Positions 20,960 to 32,000 of a stretch of DNA of 64,000 nt are shown here, in pieces (position 1 is the first letter of the stretch; every line of letters starts with the position of its first letter). The position numbers and the translations under genes are program-made. The notes beneath the pieces are model-generated. The model saw only the letters and a list, made by a program, of their open reading frames with translations, was not told the origin of the DNA and made no database searches. This DNA comes from Acanthamoeba lenticulata. Lineage: Eukaryota > Discosea > Longamoebia > Acanthamoebidae. The stretch covers positions 1-64,000 of the forward strand of contig NAVB01000264.1 of assembly GCA_002179805.1 (NCBI GenBank), read 5' to 3'.

Positions 20960-21483
20960 GCGTATATGGTTCTTTAGTTGGGACGCCCCCCTGCCAGGAC
21001 CCGGAGAAGCAGAAGGGAAGGAGCAGGTCCGACAATGAGCAAAGGGCCTCGAGGCAACCCGACCCCGGTGCGATGAAGAGGAGGAAGACGAGGAGGAGCG
21101 CAGAAGGAGACACGGTTGCGACGAACGACCACTAGACGTCTCGCTTCTCGTGGCTACTTCCCGAGCGTGTCGCGCAGTTTTTGACGTTACCTCGTGCGGA
21201 GCCTGGACGTCGTATTTGTGTAATCATCCCATATTCCGACGATGACACTCATCTCGTTCTGCCACTGGCGGCAAGAGACCTAGAATCGACAACCTTCCGC
21301 CAACCCTAGGCTTACGGAAGATAAGGACAAGCACGTCTGGCAGTTTTTTCCCAAAGAAAGGCTTTCGGCAAAGATTTAGGTACAGGGCTGATGTTTTTCT
21401 TGCTTCATCTTCCTTTTCATTTTCTTCATGCGAGATTTCGCAATGTCTGGGAAAACATTTTTCTTGACGAATTAAATATTGTC
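20960..21483. other. Divergent intergenic region
   Basis: About 520 bp between the starts of two divergent genes, so it should hold both promoters. No coding feature or RNA gene is supported here. Confidence 0.5.
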
Positions 21484-22892
21484 ATGGACGCACGCGTGTT
21501 TGCAGAGGGGCTGCTCCAGGGCGAGGTGGCGCTCGTCACAGGCGGGGGCACCGGAATCGGTCGCCAGATTGCTTTGCAGCTTGCTGGACTTGGCGCCAAG
21601 GTAAACCCAGTTAAAGTGCTGGAGCATTTGCTGAAGGTCTGGTGTGACGCCCCCCCCCCCGGGTGCAGGTGGCTATCTGCGGCAGACGCAGGGAACCGCT
21701 TGAAGAGACGGCCCAGGAGCTGCGCGCACTGGTGGGTGCAGCCGGCCAGGTGCACCTGGGCACATGCGATATTCGTGACTATGACCAGGTCAAGTCCTTT
21801 GTGAATGAGGTGAAGGAGCAACTGGGCGACATCACCATTTTGATTAACAACGCCGGCGGGTTCGTCCTGTGCCCTCTTATTATTTGTTGTCTTTTTCGGG
21901 CTGCTCACACCTACATCACGCTTCTTAGGCAGTTCCCCATGGCCGCGGAGGCTATCACGCCCAACGGGTACCTCGTGCACATCGTCTCCCACGCCCATTC
22001 ACGCTCGACCACGAGTGACACTCGTGGTGTTGCGTCCTCTGCAGCTTTGCGGCGGTCATTCGTAACAATCTCATTGGCACCTGGTAAGGCCGCTCATATA
22101 CAGCATTCACACACGCCCGACAGCTGACGTTGTTGCTTGGTGCCAACAGGCACATGACGCATGCTGTGGCCACCACCTGCATGATCCCCCAGAAGAAAGG
22201 TTGAGCGGACTACCTGCAAGGCTTCAACCGTTGTACAGCACATGTTCTGACCAAGTTTGCGATGCAACCTCTTGCGGGCAGGGCGCATCGTGAGCATCAC
22301 GGCCCAGGTCGCCCGCGGGTTCCCTGGCATGGTTCACACCGGCGCCGCCCGAGCCGGCGTGGAGAACATGACGATGACGTTGGCCGTGGAGTGGAGTCCC
22401 TACAACATCAACGTGCGGGACAAGACCTCTTGGCTCAAGGCCTTGCTTCGTGTTGGTCGACAAGCTCATCGCGTGGTACGACGTACGCGTGATTTGTGGT
22501 TTGGTCGGCTGCGCAGGTGAACGCCGTTGCGCCGGGCGTGATCGGAGACTCTGGAACGCACCGCTACGCCAAGGAAGTTGTAGAGGGCGCCATTGCCAAG
22601 ATCCCCCTTCAGCGGCACGGTAGGGCGGTGGAGGTGGCCCACCTTGCCACCTACCTGGCCTCCCCGCTGGCCGCCTACGTCACCGGCCAAGTGTACGTCT
22701 CTTTTGTGCTTTTAATTACTTTTTTATTTTACATATTTAATATCAAAAATAGAAAATGCAAAAATATGTATATTATTGTTGGCTTTGGACAACTCAACTA
22801 ATGTTCATCTCGCCACCACCAGATTTCGGATAGACGGAGGACAGTCCTTGTGGGGAGACTTGCTCAACCCTCATGCCATAGCCAGACTTTAA
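21484..22892 (+). CDS. Short-chain dehydrogenase of the PECR-like (trans-2-enoyl-CoA reductase) group
   Basis: Eight exons: 21484-21600, 21669-21859, 21929-21967, 22045-22083, 22150-22199, 22282-22412, 22517-22692, 22823-22892. The Rossmann motif TGGGTGIG, the NNAGG motif, GFPGMVHTGAARAG and the C-terminal GGQSLWGDL are those of the family around peroxisomal trans-2-enoyl-CoA reductase and related bacterial dienoyl/enoyl-CoA reductases. The C-terminal tripeptide ARL resembles a type 1 peroxisomal targeting signal. Oddity: the usual Tyr-x3-Lys is replaced by Glu-Asn-Met-Thr-Met (VENMTMTLAVEW), so both catalytic residues are missing and activity is uncertain. Confidence 0.8.
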
Positions 22893-23202
22893 TGGTGTGG
22901 TTGGGTCCACTGCTTTTCAACACCATGGCCTTCTGGGCTGCTTGTTGGAGGCCACCCGCCTGCCATACAACCTCAAATCATTTTTGCAGCCAATCACGTG
23001 GATCCGGGTAACGGGGACCTGGAAACTTGGTTTGTCGTGCGCACTCCAAAAACTAAACAAGCTTCCTGCTTTGCAACAGGCCATACACGCAACTTTCTGT
23101 GACCCAACATCAGACAGCAGTATAAATGCGCTTGTTCAACTCGTTTTTTTGTTTGTACATCACACCCACACACAAGCACAAGCACAAGCCTTCTTCACCC
23201 CA

Positions 23203-25271
23203 ATGGCCTTCTGGTTCATCGTTGCTGCTTCGTTGGCTGTCTGTCTGCTGGCCTTCATCCTCCACAACCGGTCCAAGCGGGTGTGCTTCACCGTCCCTGC
23301 CCTATCCCCCCAGCTCTTCCCTTCTGACAGTTCTTCTTCTTCTTCTTCACCTTCAGTCCATGCCTGAGGGCGCCAAGGAGCCGCCAAAGGTGACCGCAGG
23401 CAGCTTGCCCTTGGTGGGCACCATGGTCGAGTTCTCCAGCCGCCCCCGCGAGCTACTTACCCGCGCCCACCAGGAGGTACAACTTTTATCTGCCGGCTAC
23501 CTGCTTTGCAGGTGGGTTGTGGTGGTGCGATAACATCGCTGTTATCGTGGTGCAGCACGGCGAGGCCTTCACGTTGGACTTGCTGGTCGCCAAAATCAAT
23601 GTCTTTTCTGGTCGGGAGGCCCACAAGCAGTTCTTCGAGGCCACTGACGAGGTTCTCAACTTCCACAAGTACGCCCAAGTACTCCCTCTGCTTTACGTGA
23701 AAGATAAAAATAACATAGAAATAGAAATAATAATAACATTTAAACAACTTTTAATTTAATTTTTAAAAATATTTATGCTCGTCCAGGGCCATCGCGGCGG
23801 TGGCGCAGGCCGTGCTCGGGAAGGACGTCTTCCTCGACCCCGAGTGGGAGAGGAAGTCGCCCTACTTTGTCGGGCAGGGCTTCAGCCGCCCCGAGAAGCT
23901 CAACGCCTACGGGCCCATCCTGCGGGACGAGGCCACCAAGCACATCAACAAGTGGCTCCAGGCCGACAAGGTCAACCTCTACGAAGCCCTGTCGCACCTG
24001 GTCACCTGCGTTCACATCCGCATCATCCTGGGCGATGCCGCCTACGACAAGCACGCCGAGGAGATCGCCCGCACGTACTTCCAGCTCGAGAGCAACGCCG
24101 TCAACACGTTCGCCATGATGTTCCCCAACTTCCCGAGCCCGTCCAAGCTGCGCAACGACCGCGCTCGACAGCGCCTTGTGGAGATCATCGACGGCATCCT
24201 CCAAGCGTCGATCCGGGCAGACGCCGAGAAGAAGAAGAAGAAGAAGGACGGCAAGGAGGGCGATGAAGAGGAGGAGGAAGAGGACGACGGCAACAACGAG
24301 ATCGGCTACGTCGGGATGGTCTACAAGCAGGACCGCGCCAAGCACCCGGTGATGGTTTACGTCGTCCACGGGCTGGCCCTCATGTTTGGCGCCCACACCA
24401 ACACGGCCGGGACGCTCTTCTGGGTGGCGGCCGAGCTGGCCCGGAGCCGCGCGCTGCGCGACAAGGCCCGCGCCGAGCAAGAGGCCGTGCTCGAGGAACT
24501 GGACCCCAAGAAGAACGAAGTCGTGGAGGACGTCGTCGTGTCGACCAAGTACCTGGCCAAGCTGGACTACCTCGACGCCTGCATGAAGGAGAGCGTGCGC
24601 AAGTACAGCACGCTCCTCCTCGTCCGCCTGGCCATGCGCGACACCGACTTTGTCGGCTCCGACGGCCAACGCTACCACATCCGAGCTGGTACGTTCGCGT
24701 GCCCGCGTGTGTGCGACGCGCGTGTGCGCAAATTCATCGAAACACACGCGCGTGTGTGTGCGAGCAGGCAACACGGTGGCCTACTCGCCCTACATGAGCC
24801 ACTACGACGAGACGATCTACCCGAACCCTTCCCAGTTTGACCCGGAGCGCTACACCGACCGCGACCGTAGGCAAGCCCTCATGAACGACCGCCACTTCAT
24901 CCAGTTTGGCGCCGGCGTCCATCGCTGCCCGGTTCGTCCCCTGTCCCCCGAGGGCAGCGTCCGGTCTGGTCCGGTCGGCTTGGCTGACGTGAAGGCGGTG
25001 GGGGACGTGACCTTGATCACCAGGGCGAGAAGTTTGCCAACTTGGTCATCAAGGGAACGTTGTCGCTGGTGCTGCGCTCGTGCGAGTTTGAGGTCGTGGG
25101 CGACTTCCAGGAGCCGGACTACCACAAGCAAGCGGGGACGCCCAATCCTGGTACGCACGCCGTCTACGTTGTAAGTCCGTTGGCTGGGATTGACGCCCGT
25201 GGGCCTCCGCAGTGGCGCCCATCTGGGTCAAGTTCCGACCGAGAGCCAGTTCCAAGAGCCAACAAAGCTGA
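23203..25271 (+). CDS. Membrane-anchored cytochrome P450 (CYP51/CYP7-like clan)
   Basis: Start MAFWFIVAASLAVCLL at 23203, an N-terminal membrane anchor. Proline-rich start (EGAKEPPKV), I-helix FGAHTNTAG, K-helix ACMKESVRK, PERF-like FDPERYTDRDR and the heme loop FGAGVHRCPGEKFA (Cys ligand) are in the right order after splicing. The stretch after the heme (LVLRSCEFEVVGD ... WVKFRPR) looks most like the CYP51 and CYP7 clans, so a sterol or lipid substrate is plausible. A lysine/glutamate insertion (EKKKKKKDGKEGDEEEEEE) lies before the I-helix. Introns are near 23280-23350, 23475-23555, 23670-23790, 24690-24770, 24930-25025 and 25150-25210. It ends KSQQS at 25271. Confidence 0.85.
24690..24770. 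repeat. CG/CA alternating palindromic stretch in P450 intron
   Basis: Intron sequence with GCGCGTGTGCGC and ACACACGCGCGTGTGTG, the latter self-complementary. Alternating purine-pyrimidine runs of this kind can adopt Z-DNA or cruciform forms. Related stretches occur at 27197-27260, 27505-27585, 27818-27915, 29205-29265, 32010-32080 and 35165-35200. Confidence 0.7.
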
Positions 25272-25343
25272 AGGGGCACGAATCGCCCACCAATAACTTT
25301 GTCCAAACATTGTTTTGTCAACTAACAAATGTAATGTATTGGG

Positions 25344-26210
25344 CTACTTGCGGAAGAAGCAGTTGGTGATGTCGCATCCTTGGACCGTGTAGTTGTAGAT
25401 GAGCTTGTAGGAGGCAAAAGCTGGCACACAAGTGGCCTCACAAAGGGTCTTGGTCACACCAGCATTGGTCTTCAACGCATAGACGCAGCACGTGTTTGCT
25501 GGCCCTGGCTTGTCGCTTGGGCTTGGGCTCAGGCTCGGGCTTGGGCTTTGGGAAGTGACTGGGCAAGCGTGTTGAGAGGTCACCAGCAGCGTGTAGTCAA
25601 TGCCAGAGGCGCCCTGTGAAATGAACTGGAAGGCTGGTGTTGTTGCAGAAGGATCACTGCATTGTGGATCAAACCAACATGAGTGAAATCAGGTTCAAGT
25701 GAAGAAGAAAGGGCACAAATGAAAGGAAGGCAAGGAGTGAAGCACCAATGGAAGCGAATGGTGCTTGAACGTCTATCCGCACCACCAGTAAAGGAAATTG
25801 AAAAATCATGAGACTCTGGTTCACCAGGGACAACACCAAACTCTGCGGTCAGTTGGTCGCCACAGTTATGGTAGTTTTGGTTGGTGTCCTTCTGGCACAC
25901 CGCAGGAGTTTGATCCCTATGGCACCCAAAGTCGATGATGCCACACACCTGGCCCGTGGCAAAGATGTGTTGGCAATAATGAGCTTTCGCTTAGGAGAAA
26001 GCCAGGAGGGCAGTGGGTCGGAACCTTGTACTGATACGATTGACCATAGGGGTCGGTGGTGGTGAGCAGCGTGCCTGCAATGGGACGAAGATCAAACAAG
26101 TGGCCGTTGACGTAGCCCCGGCAGTCTGGCTGGGCCGATGCGGCGAGAATCAAACTGGCGAGAAGAAGAACCATGAAGAGGGGCACAAATGAAGCAGCCC
26201 ACTTGGCCAT
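25344..26210 (-). CDS. Secreted MRH (mannose-6-phosphate receptor homology) domain protein
   Basis: Start MAKWAASFVPLFMVLLLAS at 26210 is a clear signal peptide, cleaved after about AASA. The mature part begins QPDCRGYVNGHLFDLRPIAG, the opening of an MRH domain, and continues with VCGIIDFGCH, PAVCQKD and NCGDQLTAEFGV, i.e. the paired-Cys pattern and the Gln of the sugar-binding site. A Ser/Pro-rich linker (SQSPSPSLSPSPSDKPG) and a Cys-rich tail ending GCDITNCFFRK follow. MRH domains bind N-glycans in the ER or endolysosomal route. About four exons. Lacking a membrane span, it is probably lumenal or secreted. Confidence 0.7.
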
Positions 26211-26623
26211 GTTGTGTGTTGTTATGTGTTGTGGAGCTTGGAGGAGTGCGCACTCCCGGGTGTGCAACAGCAGTTTAATAGTTGGCCTTTGACGGAGATA
26301 TTTATTCGGACTTGAGTTCTTCGAAGAGTTAAAGCTTTTGCCACACGTATGGCCCGGCAGCGGTGACAGCCCTTGCTGGTCAACTGTTGTGCGTAATGGG
26401 CGAGAGAGTCAGCGAGTAGCGGTTGGTCGTCCTGGTTAACATTGTTCGAGTGTGTGTCCTTCCAAGTGCGGCTCAAAAGCACGCAGCGGCTGGGAAGGTC
26501 TCTGGCTGCACACACTGGAAGATGAAGCTGGACCAGCTCCACCATCAAGTCCCCATACCTTCCCTCCTTCTCTTGCTGCAAAGAATGATAAAAATTGAAC
26601 GTTTACATCTTGACGCTGAGGTT
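26211..26623. other. Intergenic region with an unconvincing F-box-like open frame
   Basis: Lies between the MRH start and the stop of the Rieske gene, both minus strand. A minus-strand frame at 26222-26581 contains MVELVQLHLPV and CVLLSRTWKD, faintly like an F-box, but it has no clear start, no partner exons and overlaps the expected 5' leader of the MRH gene. Otherwise nothing recognised. Confidence 0.35.
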
Positions 26624-28833
26624 TCAGGGCCTTGAGTAAACAGCCAGGACCAGGACGAGGATGACTAGGAGAAGCAAGCCGCTTAGCACCACCGGCCTGG
26701 GCACAAGTGCGATGCGACTGCGCGGCTTGAAGCGCACGCCTGTTGACTGCATCAACAGTGTCGACAGATCTACTCAACATGGTTTGCACCCGAGCATACG
26801 CGTATGTCAGCAACCAGCAACGGGGCGCGCGTTCACACGAAGCCCATCAAAGCTTTGGCGGACGTCCACCGTACCTCGCTCAGGGCCAGAGCGCGGATAT
26901 GGACCCGTGACGATGGGCGGCGCCGTGCGCGCGGTCCTCCTCCGGGCCACGAGCGCCGCCACCGACGCCTTCTCTTCCTCGCTTCTCTCCTCTTCATCAT
27001 CATCGTCATCATCTTCATCCTTCTGGCGTTCTTGGCCTTCATCGTGGTCGTCCTCGCCTTCCTCCTTCTTCTTCTTCTTCTTCTTCTGTTCCTGCTTTGC
27101 CAAGAGGGCCCCGTCGGCTGTGGCGACGAGGTCCTCGATGTCCGGCACGGCCGACGCGTGGAAGCCGCAGAACCTGCGCGCCGTGACCGAGCATGAGCCA
27201 CCGCACGACACACACGCGCGCGCACACGACACACGACACACGCACACGCGCGCACGTCGAGCCTTTACCAGGGATTGGTGCGTTCGGCCTGCTCGCGCCA
27301 CCGGCGGTAGCGCGCGGCGACGCGGTCGGCGCGCACAACCGTGTTCCAGGGCTTGGCCGCGTTGAGCAGGTTGACCATCTGGCCGGTGAGGAGCTCCACG
27401 TCCTGGTCCATGATCTTGTCCGCGTACCACCGGTTCAAGTGGCTCCCCAGCACGAACCCGCCCGACCCAGTGAACCGCGTCGCAAAGTTGCGGCTGTTCT
27501 CCCGCACGCGCGCGTGTGCGTGTGTTGGGTGTCAACGCCACCGCACGACACGAGCGCACGACACGACACGCGTGTGCGTGCGGAGGCGAGTACAAGAAGA
27601 TGGTGTTGACGCGGAAGCGCGTCGGGCTGACGGGGGTGGAGAAGTGGAGTTGAATCATGTGCGGGAAGGAGCCGTCCGGCCGCCGGCGGGTCGTCGACGT
27701 CTGGAGGTCGAGCCGCACGGCGCACGGCGCCTGGAAGGTGAAGTGCTGCGTGGGCCTCGTCGCGTCGCGCGGCCACGACGCCCGCGCTTGCAGCCCGTAA
27801 AACCCGTCCGGCAGGCCCTGTACGCGCGCGCGTGTGTCGAACGAATGGTCAATTCACAACTGTCAAACGCACACACGCGCGCGCGTGTGTCGTGCGGTGT
27901 GTGTTTGGAAACGCACGTTGGGCGCGTGGGCGTTGGACAGCGGCGGGTCGGCGGTGGCGTCGGGGCTGTGGTGGCGCCGGCCGCCGGAAATACTGTCAAA
28001 GGTGATGTCGACTGCCATCTCGTCCGCGCGGTCGCGACGGCTCAAGGTGCCGTCGTGCGTGAACGGCAGATGCGACGGGTCCAGGATGTTCTCGATGAAG
28101 AGCCCGTGATCACTTTCCATGACAAAAGACCAACCACATGTTCATTCACCATCATCGTCATCTTTGTCAACAAAGGTCATGAAGAAGAAGAGGAAAAAGG
28201 TGACGTGCATGTCAAAATCGCGGGTGACGGTGTCCTTGCCCCAGGCCGGGTCGTGAAACTCCTTGAAGAGGTGGTGCGGCAGGCGCTGCGTCGTGGCCTT
28301 GTCCGGCTCGCCCGCCCACACCCAGACCAGGTCCTGGTGTCCACGCACATGTTGGTGGCGATGGACGTCTCAAGGACTTGGTTCAAGAAGAAGATGACGC
28401 GTACGTAGGCTTCGGCGGTCGGGTAGGCATAGACGCAGAAGGGCTTGCCCGGGCGCATGGCGGGCTCGGACGGGATCAGCTCGCATTGGCCTCCCGTCCC
28501 GAACTGCCACCCGTGGTACTGCAGCAGATGTTCAAGTCAGTGCCAGGCAGAAGGAAGGTGAAGAAGAGCTTGCGCTTGAACCTTGCACTCGAGGCGGCCG
28601 CTGCGCACGGTGCCGACCGAGAGCGGGGCAGAGCGGTGCGGGCACTTGTCTTGCACGCACTGGACGACGCCCCGTTCGTCTCGGAAGAGGACGATGGGGT
28701 CACCCAGCAGCTGCAGACCGTACGGCTCGCTCGGTTTGGCACCTGCACCGAGCGGCAGCTCGCTGGCAAAGACCACTGGGTACCAGTGGTTGCGCATATC
28801 GTACACATCTTTGCCTTGCTCTCTGGCTGCCAT
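26624..28833 (-). CDS. Rieske 2Fe-2S oxygenase of the pheophorbide a oxygenase (PaO) family, tail-anchored
   Basis: Start MAAREQGKDVYDMRNHWYP at 28833. The Rieske centre is CPHRSAPLSVG ... LECKYHGWQF (C-x-H and C-x2-H). The mononuclear iron site is ENILDPSHLPFTHDG. A PaO domain follows (TGSGGFVLGSHLNRWYADK, IMDQDVELLTGQ). After a Lys/Glu/Asp-rich insertion near 26950-27090, the last exon encodes RSRIALVPRPV, then a hydrophobic LLLLVILVLVLAVY and SRP-stop, i.e. a C-terminal membrane anchor. PaO-family enzymes in plants open chlorophyll catabolites or desaturate lipids. In a heterotroph the substrate might be a sterol, another lipid or ingested chlorophyll; this is inference. Three introns hold CG/CA palindromic repeats. 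Confidence 0.8.
27818..27915. repeat. CG/CA palindromic stretch in Rieske-gene intron
   Basis: Contains GCGCGCGCGTGTGT and, 30 bp on, ACACACGCGCGCGCGTGTGT, an almost perfect inverted repeat that would form a strong hairpin in the pre-mRNA. The neighbouring introns of the same gene (27197-27260, 27505-27585) carry similar sequence. Confidence 0.7.
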
Positions 28834-29045
28834 CTTTGCTGTGTTACGTTTTGTTTTATTTCTTTTCTTTTTATGAGAATGTGAAAAATAAATGTAAAAA
28901 GAAAAAGGCATCTTGTAAATGTTTGTATTTTTGGTGATGATGCTAAAGATGAAGCTGATGAATGATCTACAGGATTGTTTGTTGGTTGAAGAGTGAAGAG
29001 TGTAGAGACAAGTTGGGATAAGAATTTAAAAAATGATGAAAGAAA
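28834..29045. other. AT-rich intergenic region
   Basis: Holds the 5' leader/promoter of the Rieske gene and the 3' end of the RhoGEF gene. T-rich on the minus strand; no other feature seen. Confidence 0.45.
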
Positions 29046-32000
29046 TTAGTCTGCGCCCCGGCCACTGCTGGGTACGGCCAGCGTCGAAGAGTCCTTCCCG
29101 GAGGCGCTGCTGGCCTTGCTGGCCTTGTTCTTGCCGCTGCTCGGGCTGATGGCCTCCAACGCCTTGCGCGGCGACAGCTGCAGCCGCACTCGGACTGTCC
29201 CGATCACGTGCGCGTGTGTGTCAGCGCGCGTGTGTGCGGCGCGCGTGTGCGGTGGTTGGGCGAACGTACAGTTGGCGCTGCGGGACCGGGCGTGCCCGCG
29301 CGTGCGGCCGCTCGAAGCGGTGGATGAAGAAGAAGACGAGGTCTTGGTCTCGTCCTCGTCGCCGACGACCACCAGGACGGCGCCGTCGCCGGCCTTGTCG
29401 CCGCGCCCGCGCTTGTCGTCGGCGCTTGACTTGGCCGGCTTGCTGGATGACTCCCGCATGCTGATGCGCTTCGAACGGCCGCCCTCGGCCTTGGCCGCCG
29501 TCGACGTGGCCGCCGTTGCGGCGCGGATGCGCTGCCGCTGGTGCCGGACGTCGTAATCGTCGTTGTCGTTGTCGTCATCTTCCTCATGATGCTGTTGCTG
29601 CTGATGATTATTACTGTCGTCGCTCGCGTCTTCTTCAACGTCGTCCTGCTCGTCCTTGCGTTTCCGGCGGTGGTGATGATGATGGTGACCCTCGTCCTGG
29701 CTGCCGCGGCGATGAAGCTGATCGCGGTGATGATGATGGCCATCATCTTCACCAAACATGTCGTCCTCGCGGTGGCTCTCGGAGGCCGAGTCGTGGCCCG
29801 GGCCGTTGCCCTCCTCCCACTCCTCGCTCTCGCGCTCCTCAAAGACGGCCGGGAGGGACGACGTGCTGTGCGTCTGCTGCTGCGCCGTTGACACGGGCTT
29901 GCGCCGGATGCGGCTGCCCGGCGGGGTGGCCACGCCGTCGCTGCGGGTGACGCTGTCCCGGCCCGTGGCGATGCCGGCGCTGCTCCGCCGCTCCAAGGGC
30001 GGGTCCAGCATGACCTCGGACGAGGCCAGGCGCCGCGGCGGCGTCACGGTCGCCGCCGTGCTGGCCAAGGAGGGCGACGACGGGGACGAAGAGGAGGAGG
30101 AGGAGGAAGAAGAGGACGGCTTGACCACGTGCGTCCACGAGGCCGACGACGACCGCGGCAACAGCTGCGGTGCCGACGAGTTCGGGGCGGAGGCCGACGA
30201 TGAGGATGTGCTCAGCTCCTGCGCCGAGCTGAACGTGGGCAAGCCGCCAATGGGGTCGGACGACAACGATGGCATCGATGTAGATGATGATGAGGATGAA
30301 GAAGACGACGGTGACATCGAGTCGCGGCGCGGGTCGGTGATGCCCGAGGGCAGGATGACCGACAAGGTCTTCTCGCGGCGGCTGGACAGTCCTGTGGATG
30401 CCTTGGAGTCGCCGCGCGGGCTGAGGATCATCTGGCTCCCGTAGACGGCGTTCTGGTGGTGGTCGAGGCCATGATTGCTGTGCGTCGACTGCTCCCTGGC
30501 CGAGTGGGGCAGATCGGCGTCGTAGGCCTTGGCCATGGAGCTGAGGCCCTTCACCGACTTGTTCTTGCGCGACGCGGCCTTGCCCTTAAGCGTTCGCTTG
30601 ATCACATCTGCAACAAAAAGAAAAGCCAATAAATATGAAATTATTTGGCATTAAAAAATAATCATAAAAAATAAAAGCTCGAGGAAAATACCATCGCGCG
30701 CTTTGGTGTTCTTGATGATGGCCTTCTTGACCTCGCGGAGGGCGGCCAGCCAGTCGTCGCGCTCGGCCATGTCCTGCGCGTAGAACTTGGCCACCGTCTG
30801 GTCGAACTCGGCCGCCAATCCAAAGCAGAATCCGCGCTCTACTCATCCGTCAATATTAAATTAAATTAAGAATTAAATTTAAATTTAAATTTAAAAAAAT
30901 TTAGAAAAAAAAAGGAGGACAGTACTGGTCTCGGGGAGGACGATGGGGAGGAGATGGCGCAGCTGGAAGGAGCGACAGAAGATGAGGCGGTCCTGCGCGC
31001 CCGGCGAGCCAGGTGGGGCGTCGATCTGCTCTCGCTCGGCGGCAGCCGCGCCCTTGGCCTTGGACGCGCTCATGCTGATCGTCTTCCTCCAGTTCTTGTT
31101 GCCCTGGATTTTGTTGATTAATAAGAAGTTGTGAACGCCGCCACGCACGAGGACGGGAGGGGGCACCTTGACCGGACGGGCGAGGACGAGGAGGTCGCTG
31201 AAGAGGAAGATCGTGTAAAACTGCTTGCGCTTGTTCTTCAAAGTCCAGCCCACCATGTGGCCCTCCCGCACAAACACTCGACCGGGGTCGATCAAGCTCT
31301 ATTTTATTATTATTTAATTATTTTTACCTTTCGTTAATTAACAAAATGATCAAAAGAATTTAAATTGGAAATGATTTGGATTGGAAAACGTGCCTCGCAT
31401 TCGCCTTGGAAGCGCGATTGGATGGAGATCAACTTGTGGACCTTCTCCGAGTCTGCCGACTTTTGTTCGATGTATTCCGCCACCTTCTTGATTTGTTCCA
31501 ACGCCTGCAACGTCGAAAGACAGTCATCACAAAAGAAAGAATTAACAATAAAAACAAGTAATATCAATAATCAATAAAAATGGGCGATTGTCTTATGTAC
31601 GGTGTTGATGTTGGCATAGTCCAGGTGGTCCGGCGGGGTGTGCTTGGCGAGCTCGCGGAGGAGCAGTAAGTAGCGAGGGATCCGCTGAACGGGTTGGATG
31701 AGCAGCGAGTTGATGTCCCACGCTTGCTGCTGTTGCTTGGCCCCTCCGCCACCACTTCCAGCCTCACTGCCCGCCGTCATCATCACCCTCTCGCGACTGG
31801 CCTCTGCACACTCCTGTAATTTTATATTGTTTTTAATCATCATGATTTTCATCAAGGAATTGCGAATATGCACAAATAAATAAAGCAATAATAATAAAAA
31901 ATAAAGCGCGTACGGTGAGGTATTGCTTGAACTCGGGAGAAGAGGTACGAGCCTGGGCCAGCTCCCGCCGCACAGTGTCGTAGCTCTTGACGTAGGCTGC

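Noticed and set aside
23773..24774. Minus-strand 333-codon frame opposite the P450
   Set aside because: Val/Leu/As-rich shadow product; the plus strand carries the heme loop and other P450 motifs in order.
26222..26581. Possible F-box protein on the minus strand
   Set aside because: Only a faint F-box resemblance, no secure start, no adjoining exons, and it overlaps the MRH gene's expected leader.
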